64,000 bases of DNA from Sparassis latifolia (taxonomy: Eukaryota; Basidiomycota; Agaricomycetes; Polyporales; Sparassidaceae): contig CM031553.1 in assembly GCA_018466975.1 (NCBI GenBank), forward strand, positions 1,364,001 through 1,428,000, read 5' to 3'. This document shows, one piece after another, positions 36,150 to 48,093 of this stretch. The position numbers were made by a program, and so were the translations under genes. Below the pieces are notes generated by a model. It saw only the letters and a program-made list of their open reading frames with translations. It was not told where the DNA came from and did no database searches. The first letter of the stretch is position 1. Each line of letters opens with the position of its first letter.

Positions 36150-37539
36150 TCCAGATCCCACATACTCACGTGAATCCGCGTTTCCCCTTGTGCAGCCCCC
36201 CTTTTTTTGGTTCTGTCTCTCTCGGACTGTGCTTCTGCGACCTTGTGAATGTGTTGGTCCCTCGTTGATCCCGCCGCTCCCTGTCTCGTCTTCTGTTGTT
36301 TTGTCTCTGTCGTGTCTTGTGTTGTTGTGTGCTCTCTGCTACGTACGTCTTGGCCCTTGTCGCTATACCGCGTGCGCTGGGTTTGTATACTCGGTTTGTA
36401 TACCCCCGACCCGGTTTCGTGTTGTGCGATTAGTCCGTATACCATTCATCACCTACCCTCTTGTTATATTTATGGCGTCGCAGATACGGGTGAGTTCTGC
36501 GACCGTTTCGGACCTATCTGTTGATACCTCGTGGAGTGTTGTTGTGCATGATAGATAGAGCGTTCTCGAATACAGCCGTCGGTTGTTTCCGTCTTCGTGC
36601 GTGAACAAATTGTGTTGCTGGGTTCTGTGGCCGCAATTGTCGACACTAGATCAGGGACATGTTGAACTGTCGATGTTCTACTTTATTCGAAGCGCGTTGC
36701 GCCGACTTTCACAAGGTGCGCTTACCGGAACGTGGAATGTACATGTTAACGGTCTCCAGTGGCTCAAGATTGCGACTCACTCTGAGACGCAGGCATTTAT
36801 GCACTTGCTAAAGCTTTCAGGTCTCCAGGGATAGCCTGCACCCTCCTGTGATATACAAATCCGTTTGACAGCTAAATTCGTCTTGCCGACCCTTATATCT
36901 TGCGCAAGACTCTAGATAAAATCGCAGCCATTGTCGGACTCCGCGACCTCGCAGAGAGAAGGGTAGGGGCTTCTACCTTGTACTTGTTACCATTGCTCGT
37001 CGCTCTCTGTATCCTTCATCAAACCTACCTGCGTATGTCGGGTGAACTCAGGATGCCGTTACTCGACGACGACACGGCTGAGCTCCCCGCTTCCGGTGGG
37101 CACCCATATGGAATGCGAGCGAGTCACAAATAAGGACGACTCCCGCACAGTCCAGCTGAATAGGGTTAACCGTGCATCCCTTCTACAACTAGTAAATCTC
37201 TTTCCCCTTTTGATCCCCCACTTACAGATGTAATTTCCATTCTCGTCGACATATACTTGCGGCATGCATATAAGCTGCTCGGCCCACCTGGCATCCCAGT
37301 TTTTCCAGTAGGAGTCGGGCCCGTATCAAGTGCTAGTCATAGGAGTGGTCGCCGCGGGCATGCCGTGCGTGGCATGTATGCTGGCCTCGTCAGCGAGGGA
37401 GATGGGTCCAGCTCGCGCATACAGTCCGGTCCTCCTTTGAGATCTTTCTCTGCCTGCAGTCTGTCGCGTACGGCCTTCGTCTGCATCTTGGCGTCTTCTG
37501 CCCGCACGAGAGCCGCTTTGTACCTTCTGTGCTGCTGCT
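36150..37539. other. 3' flank and unassigned sequence
   Basis: The first 400 bases are T/C-rich, likely 3' UTR of the GPI-protein gene. The rest holds no recognised gene. Confidence 0.4.
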
Positions 37540-38210
37540 CTACGTTGCTCTGTATGCGTCGCGTTTCATGCGCAGGAATAGCGGGTGAGCATCGCGAGCG
37601 CGGCGATGACTCGCACTTTGATTAAATCGAGTTCGGCAAGACACTCCGCCAGTTTCGTCGCGGTAGCGCTCTTCGAACCCGGATTGGAACACTTCCTCCG
37701 AGTCCGACATCCTGTGGAAGTAGCGTATACGGGCTTGCGGAGGACGTACGGAGTTGTCTCCGTCGTAACCGTGCACTTGCGGGAGTTGCGTTTCGGTTTC
37801 TAGTCCGGCGTAGTGGACGAGAGGCATGTCGCGCGTCGCGCATCGCGGTCATATGTGGGCCCCTCCGCTGTGGCTAAACGCAGCTTTCTTCGTCACCATC
37901 GGACGAGAACATTGAGGATCAGCTGCCAACATCATGAAGGGGAAGGTATCCGACCTGACTGGAGAGCAGCGCCAGGCGAAGACATTCATCCTTGTAGGCT
38001 ATATGCGCCTCGTAAGAATGAGTAATGCTCACTCACCTCGTCGGGCATCCGCGACGTAACTGCAGTTGGAGTCAATGGCAAGTGGTCTATTTCAGTTGGT
38101 ACCATCCTTCCCGAGAAACAAAGTGAGCAAACTGGTGAAATATAATCAACCCTGCATTCCACATAGACGTGAAACATACAGATAACCGGCGATTGCTGGT
38201 ACGAGCGCAC
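37540..38210 (-). other. Possible exons of an unrecognised minus-strand gene
   Basis: An ORF at 37540-37827 (95 aa, with HYAGLETETQLPQVHGYDGD and RIRYFHRMSDSEEVF) reads like coding sequence. Near 38035 a further open stretch ends at a donor-like GAG|GTGAGT after AVTSRMPDE. No family is recognised, and the exon connections are not established. Confidence 0.25.
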
Positions 38211-39700
38211 GACATCATCTACGCCGAGCTCTCGGTAATAATTGATTCAAACTGACCAAGAAATACGCGCACTGTTGTATGCAGGACGAGAAGACAGCCC
38301 AGAGTTCATGAACAATGAGGCGATGCGAATTTCGGCTGACACCGTGTATAAGCTTGCGAACGTATCGGGGAACAATTTCAAGGAGTCCTACCGTGGACAG
38401 GTTGAGGATGGGAAGTGTCTGTTACTGCGATACAAATCAGCTATGGAACTTCCTACTGCAAGGCGTGTGCTCTACTTGATCATATTGCGCTCCGAATGCT
38501 CTGCACCAAATTTTCTGATCTGTCCACAAGTATCAACATTCTGAGCAGTCAAGATACACGTGTTACTGTTGGGTCTTCGAATGCAATGCATTAGGTACCA
38601 ACGAATTCAGATAGAACATTGTTTGAGCTCACACCAGCGAGAACGTGACCGTCAGGATCTTTGAAGAGGTCTCCACACGCTCCAAGCGGAAATCTGAGCT
38701 TGCGACTTATTTCGAGCCTGACAACCACGCAAGTATGCAGGTTCTCGACAGCGATTGGTCGTGTAGATGATGTCAACCGTGCGGGATGCACATGACGGTA
38801 TGAGTAGAAGGTGAGGCAGTCGTCTAAGAGGCACCTGTGTTCGCCATACTGTCGAGGGAAGGATAGTATTCGTTCGCAGGGTACACAGTGCATGTGTCTT
38901 GATACCCGACCGCTATAGTATGCCTCTGAGTATTTGTCTCCCAGTCACAGCCGAATGAGACACACTCCTAGACCGCAGAACAGTGTAACTAACACAGAGA
39001 TCCGGAGTCTACCACCCTCCGATATCGATCCTTGCCCACTATGTTCATGGTGAATTCCAGATATAAAGACATCCGACTACGGAGCGGATTCGGAGTCACC
39101 AACTGCCGACTGTGCCCGCTGGCGACAAATCCATCGGAACTGCGAGGCCTGTAGTCAGAAGTGCGGCTCCTGGTTTGCATCCGGATGTCTAACACTGTAT
39201 CGGCGAAGGCAGTGAGGATAGAGCACCCTACCGTCACAATAACGATGCTGCAGTTGCCTGGGTTGTGAACTGAGTGGTAGGTAGTACGTCGCGCTGCGGG
39301 TCTGCGATGAACTGTGAGTGGTAACCGGTGTCATCGGATCACATGCCTCCCTCCCCTTTTTTGCAGGTTCAAGTTGACGCCCATCCTTCAGAAGACCACA
39401 ACTGGATCACATACGCGAATTTATGCACACATGAAACGATATACGGACGTGGACTGCATATGTCGACTTCCGCCTTTGTGGATTGTTTGAAAATGGTACG
39501 GCCACACGGTGCACACTCGCTGACATCTTGTAGGATGTCTCTAGTATAAAGATCCTTGACCGGCCCAAGATGCACTCCAGCATAATCAGAGGGCGCACGG
39601 CCTATCCCACCAGAGGAATTGTGAATTAGAATCTAGACGTGTGGTGAGCGCGGTTACTCAGAGACATACGGTCCCGTAGCTGATGGCCTCCACTCGCAGA
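38211..39700. other. Unassigned sequence
   Basis: Several ORFs of about 100 aa or less (plus-strand 38242-38544, minus-strand 38591-38893) without family resemblance. Nothing can be assigned. Confidence 0.3.
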
Positions 39701-39705
39701 TCGTT

Positions 39706-39933
39706 ATGAACAATATTCCTAAACCTTGCCAGCTGAGCGGGAATTGTGGTGGAAAAATTATTCCTTCAGACCTTGGAGACATTGAGCAACATATTATCCA
39801 ATTCCACCCGAACGACAATGCATGCCAGTGGCCCGACGGAGGACTTCCTTGTAGTAGGCTACAGGCAGAGCCACCGGTATCATCCCGGGTCCTCGCGCGG
39901 CATATCCAGAAGATGCACCTCCGTGTCAATTGA
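39706..39933 (+). CDS. Small protein with two C2H2-like zinc-finger motifs
   Basis: 75 codons. The first half has CQLSGNC and, after a spacer, HIIQFH; the second has C-x7-C followed by RHIQKMH. The pattern CxW...C...LxRHIxxxH is common in small expanded zinc-finger-like families of mushroom fungi. No intron is needed. It could be a complete small gene or a fragment of a longer one. Confidence 0.5.
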   Translation: MNNIPKPCQLSGNCGGKIIPSDLGDIEQHIIQFHPNDNACQWPDGGLPCSRLQAEPPVSSRVLARHIQKMHLRVN

Positions 39934-41630
39934 ACAGCGGTGTTGATTTCGACCGACCGGATTCGCTGGTGGTGGCTACATTCTCCCGTGATCCTAGCGC
40001 AGGCCTTACTGACCTGTGACATTGTCCTTCTAGACTCCGCTTGATTTTTTCACATAATCTTGATTTACATTATCAGCGACGACCGTGTCACTGAGCCATG
40101 TCATAATTGTAGGACATTACCTTGGGTTTGATTTTAGTTACAGTGCGCTTTTTACCTCCGTCAATAATATCAGTACTTAGCATATCAGCGAAACAGCCCG
40201 AAGTACAAGATGACACCATGGTCAACTTCAGCGGTGAACGGAACAACATGCGTTGCAACTATTATATGCGATGTGGTCCACGGCACGTAGCCTGCCGCGT
40301 GATACGCCGTATATCGTACGGCAGATTATCTCAAGCGGTCCCTCCTCGCTGGTAGATTTTCCTCTTAATAATGCAAGGAACGGAGGTAATAGATTAGTAT
40401 TCCAGGTATATTTCCGTACAGATGTTGACGATGATCGAAATAGTCGAAGTAGATCAACTTGAAAGTTCCGAGAGAAGGTGATGTAGCCGTTCTGGGTCAA
40501 GATCGAAGACGTACTGAAACAAAAAAAAATAAGGCAAGCTTGTTTATTAAAGACCACTGGCATGATGAGCGCAGCTCACGGCTCTTCCGAGCTGTATTAG
40601 AAGGCTATAAAAAAAAGTCTGAAATGTCAAGGTGGGTTAGAACGAGACAAACTCGTGAACTTCATCCACAATTAAAGGGCGTATCAGCTGTCAGAACACT
40701 ATCAATGTGATGTATTGGGAGGAGCGCAACTGAACGTACTATCGCAGATCAGAAAACCCTAAACCACTGCCATATGCTCGTGCATGGAATATTGTTCCTC
40801 TGCACAGAAAACGGCCAACTTCATCTGTGGATCCCTGGAACCTCGAGCTTCTCCCCATGCTACTACACCACGACATCGAATATGCACACATTTCTTATGA
40901 GTCATGAGCACGGAGTTCTATGACGGAAGTACTACCACCTGTCAACAAGGCAGCCCACATGCACATTCGGCAGGAAAATGACGAGGGAAGTGCCTTAACT
41001 GAATAACACTGCCTTCGGTTTTCATATCCCTGCGGAGGCCATTAGTACGAGCAATATTGACCTCAATTGGCACCGTGACAGGCTCAGGGTCAGTACTTAC
41101 TGACCTTCCAAATCAGGCAGCCGCCGAGTGGACGTTCCGATCATCGGGCGTATAGATCGATAATCGAGGGAAATTTTTAATATTCACGTCCCCGCCGCTG
41201 TTCGCAGTCGTTCACGCCCATACGTTGCTGCAATGGCACAATCCTAAGCCTGACGCCTGACGCCTGATCGTCTTGCTACAATGAATGCTTCCGAGCAGAA
41301 GCTTGGTCCCAAAATTTGATTGCGGACCCGCTGAACTGTTTACGCGGCATGCTCGACCCATACATTATTTCCTGCGCGTTTCACTGACTATACAAGTCGC
41401 ACGTACCGATTGATCATCTTGCATCTTCGGTTGCTCTGCTATTGGAAAATATAACCGACGCGACGCACTCAGACAGTCCCTACAAGACAGCTTCATTGAA
41501 CCGCGCGCACAACCTTTCAATCTCCTTCGAATTTTCTGTAATGATGCAATCCCATGTTCCTGCGCAGTACACTTTTGTGCAGCCCTACAAATACACGACA
41601 TAACTGCCCTGCCCACCGATCTACCTCTGT
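39934..41630. other. Intergenic, no recognisable gene
   Basis: Only short ORFs. Contains an A-run-rich patch at about 40510-40620. The last few hundred bases are the 3' flank of the minus-strand dehydrogenase. Confidence 0.4.
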
Positions 41631-42997
41631 TCAATTCTTGGACACCCTGATGACGACCTTCCCGACATGCTGCTGCTTCTCGACGTAGGCGAACGCCTCC
41701 GCGGCCTGCTCGAACGTGAACACCCTGTCGACCACGGGTTTGATGTTCGTCGCCGTGATCAGGCGGTTCATGTCTTCGAAGCTACAAACACACGGCACGT
41801 CAGCAGGAGGCAGAGCGACTCGGACACGGGCGAAGGTAAGACGCACTGGGCGCGCGAGCCGGCGTCGATGCCGCGGAAGTTGAGGGACCTGAAGATGGCC
41901 TTGATAATGAGGTCGCTGTAGTCGCCCGCGCCAGAGACGAAGCCGATGATGTTCACGAACCCGGCCACGCGCGTGCAGTTCATCGAGCGGCTCAGCGTGC
42001 CCGCGCCGCCGACCTCGACGACGTGGTCCACGCCGCGGCCCTTCGTCTACCGCCATCGTCAGCACCGCGCGCGTAAAGTGGGGAGTGGGGAAGGGAGGGG
42101 GACGCACAATGCGGAGTACTTCCTTGTCCCAGTCTGGCGTCGTCCGATAGTTGATGAGGTGCTTCGCGCCGAGCCTTCGCGCGACCTCAAGCTTCTCGTT
42201 CGACGAGGAGGTGACGATGACCGTCGCACCGGACGCGACGGCGAACTGGAGGCCGAAGATGGACACGCCGCCGGTGCCCTGGATGAGCACGGTGTCGCCG
42301 CCTTTGAGCGGGCTGAGGCCCATGAGCGCGTTGTACGCCGTGATTGCTGCGCACCTGGAGAGGAATGTCAGTAAGAAGGTAGGCGTGCGACTATCAAAGT
42401 GCTTACGGGAGGGTGGATGCTTCCTCGTAGGAGAGGTGCTCGGGGATATCAATGAGGGCCTGTCCAAGAGTGAGTATCTGCTAGTCGACGACGAATAAGA
42501 AACGCTTACGCGTGCAGGGAGGATTTTGTACTCAGTGAGCACGCCGTCGATGGGTCCCCCAAGGCTACTGTCTACCAACTCCTCGGTGAGCTCGCCGGAG
42601 AGCCAGTCAAGCATGAAGTTGCAGGACACGCGGTCACCCGCCTTCCAGCGCTTGACATCCTCACCAACCGCGACGACCTCCCCGGCGAGATCAGAGCACG
42701 GGACCACGTTCGGCTTCATGCTGGATGATAGCTGAGCGACTATAAGATAGTGAAGAACGAGTACTCACGGTAGGGAGTACTGGCCCTTGGCGACGAGCAG
42801 ATCACGGAACTGGACAGACACGGCGTGAACCTTGACGAGGACCTCGTTCAGCTTGAGCGGGCGCAGAGAGGCCTGCTGGATGGTCAGGCTGTGGTAGCCT
42901 TCGCTCTGCTGGAGTGTTACATGTGCCTAGGACCAGTAGTTGCGCTGCGACGCACCTTGGGGAGACGGTACTCGCGGAAGCTGGTTGGGATGGCCAT
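41631..42997 (-). CDS. Zinc-independent MDR dehydrogenase/quinone-reductase-like protein
   Basis: Medium-chain dehydrogenase/reductase. Starts MAIPTSFREYRLPK; then EVLVKVHAVSVQFRDLLVAKGQYSLP, VVPCSDLAGEVVAVGEDV, WKAGDRV, the nucleotide-binding segment DTVLIQGTGGVSIFGLQFA, and a C-terminus with KPVVDRVFTFEQAAEAFAYV and HVGKVVIRVSKN. The catalytic-zinc Cys and His expected near residues 40-60 are absent, so it is grouped with the zinc-free branch. About seven exons with GT/AG borders (donors include those following ...SLPCC, ...LPAR and ...STLP) are in phase. It probably reduces or oxidises a small alcohol, aldehyde or enone with NAD(P)H. Confidence 0.88.
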
Positions 42998-43472
42998 CTC
43001 TCTCTTGCGACGGTGGTGGTGAGTGACAGGAAACTTACCGTTCATATTGCTCCTACGTTCGGGCTTTTATAATACGGTGATGCAGCTTTTCCTTCGAAAG
43101 GAATCCGGGTATAGCACATAGCAGTACTTCGACATTTACAGGTCTTTTCAAATGTTTCCCATGACTGGATGGAACTGGTGATACGCGCTGATTAAGATTG
43201 ATAGGAAGGCGCCTGAGCAGAGCTTGAAGGCGCCCTGAGCAGAACCTCGCGGCGCATGTCGAACTTCGAACTTCGAGTGGGGTGGTTGCGAGACAGGAAG
43301 TGAAGATTACGAACGTGGTGGGAACAACAAGGCTAGCCCGTCGACCTCAAAGTAAGGATACGGCAACTATAGAAGGCATCGACTGATAACATGCTGTTGT
43401 AGTAGGCACTGACAGGTCGAGTCGGTGGCTGCAATATTCAAATCCGTAGCCGCAGAAGATAAAAGTTTGTAT

Positions 43473-43727
43473 TTATAGCTTCAGAATCTTCGCACCTTCA
43501 AGTCCGCGATAGTACCAGCACAAGGGGTCGGAGATAGCATACAAGTAGCGGACTGGGGCCGCCCGTATGCGGACCACAATATTTGCGGGGCCGGAGTGTG
43601 TCGCCGTAATAGGTAAGTGACTTGGATCAGCCTCAGCCATTCGAGTCTTCATCTGAAGTTCAACTTCGTTCGAAACAACAGCGGCCGAAGGAGGTTTAGA
43701 CGATCCCGAAAGAATGCGAAGGGACAA
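43473..43727 (-). CDS. Hypothetical small protein
   Basis: 84-codon ORF with even composition (HSGPANIVVRIRAAPVRYLY, SDPLCWYYRGLEG). No family is recognised. It may be an exon or chance. Confidence 0.25.
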   Translation of the reverse strand: MSLRILSGSSKPPSAAVVSNEVELQMKTRMAEADPSHLPITATHSGPANIVVRIRAAPVRYLYAISDPLCWYYRGLEGAKILKL

Positions 43728-44003
43728 ATTTCGTTATTACCTAGGCCGGTATAAAGTAGCATTCAGTAAGTCATCGCCAGCGGAGGTTACAGATACCCAT
43801 GCAACTCTGCACAAAGGTCAAGAAAAATGGTTTCTACTACAGAACTACAGAAACAGTTCAGGAAAATATTCCTACATCCTCAGATCCTCTTCAGCGAGTA
43901 ATTATCACGCTCCTTGTGTACTCGCACACTCCCAGGTCCCTTTGTCATACTGGGTACCACCAGACTTCATCCTCCTACACCAATCAAAGTGGACAAGTAT
44001 CGC

Positions 44004-44250
44004 ATGCCCGACCTCACGTATGACGACGTTCTCACCGTGGAGGTCTCCGTGAACGAGGTCTGCACATTGCAGTACCTCCACAGCCGCCTCAACGTCCGCG
44101 CGCGGGCATCAGGCGTGAGTGCCAAGGGTTCTTACTGCGTGAGGAGCCTGAGCGCCAGGCGGCCAGCGACAAGCAGGCGGTGCGCGAGGTGGTTGGTGTA
44201 CATGTCAACATATCAGTGGCATGTCACGGTCACCGCAGAGACATGAGAGC
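44004..44250 (+). other. Coding-like fragment, unknown
   Basis: From the ATG at 44004 the sequence reads as PDLTYDDVLTVEVSVNEVCT. In a second frame, a little downstream, it reads as REVVGVHVNISVACHG. The two cannot be joined by a normal-sized intron. It is probably a gene remnant. Confidence 0.25.
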
Positions 44251-44539
44251 ACGCCAACACTCGAGCGGACAGCGAAACGGTAAGTTTCTGGTCCGCTGAC
44301 GCAGCTGGCGCGACACGACTTGGTTCGTGTTCACTGAATATGACCAGCTCCTCAACATGACATGAGTCTTGAACTCATCAATGGCCTGCAGGAGTCGCTG
44401 CCAAGCACCTAGAGCCACACTGAGTTCGAAACAGGCACAAGTCCGTGCAGATGTAGCAGTCGAGGTGGCCCCCAAAAATTCTAGACAAGAGGAAGTATGC
44501 CGCTCAAACTTTGCTATTTCCAAGTAGACCATCAGCACC

Positions 44540-45070
44540 CAATTTCCCGTTCGCCACAGCAATGTGCCGGTCTGCTATACCTGTCAAATGTTTGTAGGAC
44601 GTATTGAATTTGCCTTGATCCACTAGCCCCGGAAGGCAATGCGCACGCAAATATTCATGAGCGAGTAAAAATGCTGAAACATCTCGTTGGTATCATTCTC
44701 ACACAAGCACCTTAAATCCTGCATACCTGCATAGTATATTACCTGTGCGCTTGTTTCCGTCCATGAAGGGGTGTCCTGCATGTAGTGTAATTCATTGACG
44801 TTCAATTTAGAGTAGGTGTGTACCGCCCGAGTTAAGGCGGACTCTAGTTCGTTTGGCTTTACAACTTGGGACTGTTCCGGGTTCGCCACCTTGGCATTTG
44901 TTCTCCGCGCGCATTCTGGGGTGTAGAACCGAGCCAAACGGAATGCGCGCGCAGACATCGAGAGGAGACAGGTAGGAATGTATCATACAGCTCAAGATTG
45001 GGCCAGCGAGTATCCCCCGGGCCGGGCCCGTGTGAAAGTACGCGCCAGTCGTTTCGATTAGTTTCAAATT
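44540..45070 (-). pseudogene. Possible Fic/DOC-domain gene relic
   Basis: The minus strand shows QSQVVKPNELESALTRAV, resembling the N-terminal part of fungal Fic/DOC proteins. Further on, near 44560, is RHIAVANGKLGADGL, resembling their C-terminus. The catalytic HPFxDGNKR motif expected between them is not found, and the frames differ. If correct, this is an inactive remnant; the assignment rests on pattern memory only. Confidence 0.35.
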
Positions 45071-45301
45071 TCTGCAACTCCTTTTAACTCCTTTTCATTT
45101 AGTCCATTGTCTTTGAATCAGACTATCACTGCATTACTCCAGCATCAACGAAGATACAACTGAGCCAATTTCACTAGGATAAAGTACGGAACCTTCCTGG
45201 CACACGACTCGTCATTTGAGAGCATATGGCGAATTCCTCTGCCGCTGAAGAAGCCGGGCCTGATTCCGAATTGATACCTTCTTGTGCCTCTGACCATATG
45301 A

Positions 45302-45307
45302 TATAAA
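45302..45307 (+). promoter_or_regulatory. TATA box of SDR paralog D
   Basis: TATAAA about 65-70 bases ahead of the ATG, followed by GCCTGCA as in paralogs C and E. The upstream dyad is only weakly recognisable here (TCTGCCGCTGAAGAAG). Confidence 0.5.
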
Positions 45308-45371
45308 GCCTGCACCTGTTGCGACGATTGCCATCTCTGCGTTCCAGAGATTGCACAGTACCAAGATCTTC

Positions 45372-46816
45372 ATGTCCAACGTGTCACGCACCCCCATCTT
45401 TCTCACCGGCGCTACAGGTACGTCTGGCACATCGCTGATTGCGGTGTCATTCGAGGCGATCCTACATGATCGACTGGCAGGTTACATCGGGGGCGCAGTC
45501 CTAACACGTCTCCTCGCACATCCCTCCGCGCAGACTTTCGGCATCACCGTCTTCCTCCGCTCGGCAGAGAAGGCGAAGCTCCTCGAGTCCGACTTTGGCG
45601 TGAAGGCCGTCGTAGGCACGCTTGCGGAGCTTGACAAGCTCGAAGCGCAGGCCGAAGCAGCGCACGTCGTCTTCTCATGCGTAAGTGGTCCTTTGGCAGC
45701 TATGGATGCACCCTGATGTACCGGGCGGAGAACTATGCAGGCGGACTCAGATGATTTGCCTGCGATTGAAGCCATCCTCCGAGGGTTGCGCAAGAGGCAT
45801 GCCACGATCGGTGACCTTCCCATTCTGATCCATACAGTGAGTGAGAATATTCTGTTCGAGATGGGTGATAGAACGTAAATTTGCTCAACACTGGCAGTCC
45901 GGTACAGGTACGTGCGTTCCCTCCTGAGGAACCTATGGCCACTGAAGCGCGCAACCAACCCCGATAGGTGAACTAGCAGATAAAGCTAACGGACTTCACC
46001 CCACCGACACAATCTACGACGACCTCGACGCCGCGCAAATCGAGACGCTCCCGCCGACAGCCCCGCACCGTCCCGTCGATCTTGCTATCGTCGGCGCGGA
46101 TGCAGACGGGTACGTACGCACGTACATCGTGCTGCCCTCCACGATCTACGGGATTGCGACCGGCCCGCTCGTCGCCGCGGGCATATCGAACCCGCAGTCG
46201 ATCCAGATCCCCAACCTCATCCGTGCGTCCCTGGATCGCCGGCATGCGGGCGTGGTCGGCCGCGGTATCTCCTTCTGGCCGGACGTACACATCGACGACG
46301 GTGCGCGCTCCTGCTTTGTTTGTATGCTTCCTACTAGCAAAAAGCGACTCACCGGGATGCAGTGGCTAACCTGTACATTATCCTTTTTGACGCGATCGTC
46401 GCGAACCCCGAGAAGGTAGGCCACGGGCGCGAGGGGTACTACTTCGGGGAGAACGGCGAGCACACATGGGGCGACATCGCGCGCGCGACAGGTGCAGCGT
46501 TCGTGGAGCTCAGCATCAGCGCGAGCGCGGAGCCAACGTCGTTCACCACCGAGGAGCTGATCAAATACTGGGGGTCAGAGGTGCGTGCAGACTCCTATAC
46601 CTCTAACTGGTACATGCTGTCGAAAGCGGGCTAACGGTTCGCGCATTGCCGCAGGCAAAGGGCAATGTCAACGGCTCCAACTCGCGCTGCCGCGGGAATC
46701 GCTCGCGCTTACTAGGGTGGAGCCCAATATACACCACTGCCGACTTGATCGCGAGCATTAAGCCCGAGGTTGAGGCGTTGATTGCAAGGCGCAGCTATAA
46801 GATCGTCCGACTTTGA
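45372..46816 (+). CDS. SDR-like NAD(P)-binding Rossmann protein (paralog D), intact
   Basis: Same family as paralogs B and C. MSNVSRTPIFLTGATG splices to YIGGAVL, giving TGATGYIGG. Exons: 45372-45417, 45481-45680, 45741-45836, 45898-45907 (10 nt), 45968-46300, 46363-46580 and 46655-46816. All frames are open. The 10-nt exon exists because an extra intron (45908-45967) interrupts the sequence that is a single 343-nt exon in paralog C. The first intron is also open in frame (63 nt). The C-terminus (RRSYKIVRL) differs from the NPSYKAI-type ends of the others. This is the most diverged copy of the right array. Substrate unknown. Confidence 0.85.
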
Positions 46817-47940
46817 GTAGGAGAATGTTTTGAAGCACTTTTTGGATTAGAGCTACGTGTGATTTTGCAGATGTAACTTTCAAAAATTTGTCTGTCAGAT
46901 AAGTCGGGATTGTTCACTGCTGTCTGTCGGATCAGTATTGTTTCGAGTTGGTTTTGAGTGTACCGGAAAACGCGACGCCACCGACGCGTCTGATCAGGTG
47001 ACCGTCATCGTCGCCAAATTAGTGGACCAAAACTGGCGACTGGCTGCTCTGCGCTGAGCACGAATGGCATGCAGTATCGGATGGCAACCGGTGTGATGAG
47101 CACGCGATACAGGCGAGGCAGGGTGGTGAGCGAATAGGGAGGGGTAAGAAATGCTGGTGCACGGGAGACTGAAGGGCGGAAATCATGCAGGGCTACGCAC
47201 GGTGCACAACGGTGCTAGTTTTAAGCCCGCTGCATGCATGCTGCAGTAGGGGCCTTTGCAGGCATGGTAGAGCGCTCGAGGAGGGGAACAAAGTGGGAAA
47301 TGGGGGAGATGGTGCGCGGCCTTGCTGATAACCAGTCGAGGGATACGAAGGGCATGCCTGGGTATGCGTGGCACGCGCTCGATGAGATGGGAGCGCTTCG
47401 AGTGCCACTGCACGCGCGACGCAGCAAGAGGCCCGGCATGCGACGGGGTGAGTGTGTAGATTGGCGCATTGGCGCGCATGAAGGCGTGCAGGGTAGACCT
47501 GGCAAACGTTAGTATCATGAGAAAAGAAAAAAAGCATATTGGTTTTGCTCACCTGATGTCTGCTGATTTCAGAATGAGCTTACCATTGAGTCGTTGAGTT
47601 CGATGGCAGATAGGTGGTGTGGGGACAGTGCGCGGGTCGACGTCCGAGTCTTAATATTGCGGTTGAACATCAAGTAAGAAGGTAGAAATTTGCGAACGCA
47701 AGGGATAGAACACCTCGCACGGAGAACGTAGATTCTGGTGAGCCAGGAGGTGGAAACATTAATTTGAGACCTTCTCGCGCGTCAGCGAGAAAATCCTGGG
47801 AGCAATTTTGGCGCTTCACGTACGTAGCGAGGATGTCAAGTGCTCTTCAATCTCCCACTGCATCGCAACGCCCAGGTTGATACTATACAAAGATACAGTT
47901 TCATCATGCACTTTCAATCGCTTGGTGCAATGCTCGGAAA
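46817..47940. other. Intergenic, no recognisable gene
   Basis: Overlapping ORFs on both strands at 47180-47550 look like shadows in GC-rich sequence. No gene is supported. Confidence 0.4.
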
Positions 47941-47948
47941 ATTCCTTC

Positions 47949-48014
47949 CTTCGATGTGCTGACGAAGCTGAACTTTGAGCTTGATTACCAAGATGCTCCG
48001 CCAGTGCTATATAA
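47949..48014 (+). promoter_or_regulatory. Promoter of SDR paralog E: dyad plus TATA box
   Basis: CTTCGATGTGCTGACGAAG at 47949-47967 and TATATAA at 48008-48014, followed by CAGCCTGCAGG. The ATG is at 48094. Nearly the same arrangement as in paralog C on the opposite arm. Confidence 0.65.
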
Positions 48015-48093
48015 CAGCCTGCAGGTCTTTCGGGATAATATTCACTTCCCAAGCTCTATAGACAGTTCCCAGTAGCTAACTAGCGAGAGCACG

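Noticed and set aside
45372..45716. Paralog D read straight through its first intron as one exon
   Set aside because: The read-through frame is open, but splicing at 45418-45480 restores the TGATGYIGG Rossmann motif seen in all paralogs.
47183..47552. Three overlapping ORFs of 92-119 aa
   Set aside because: They overlap on both strands, have biased composition, no introns and no family resemblance.
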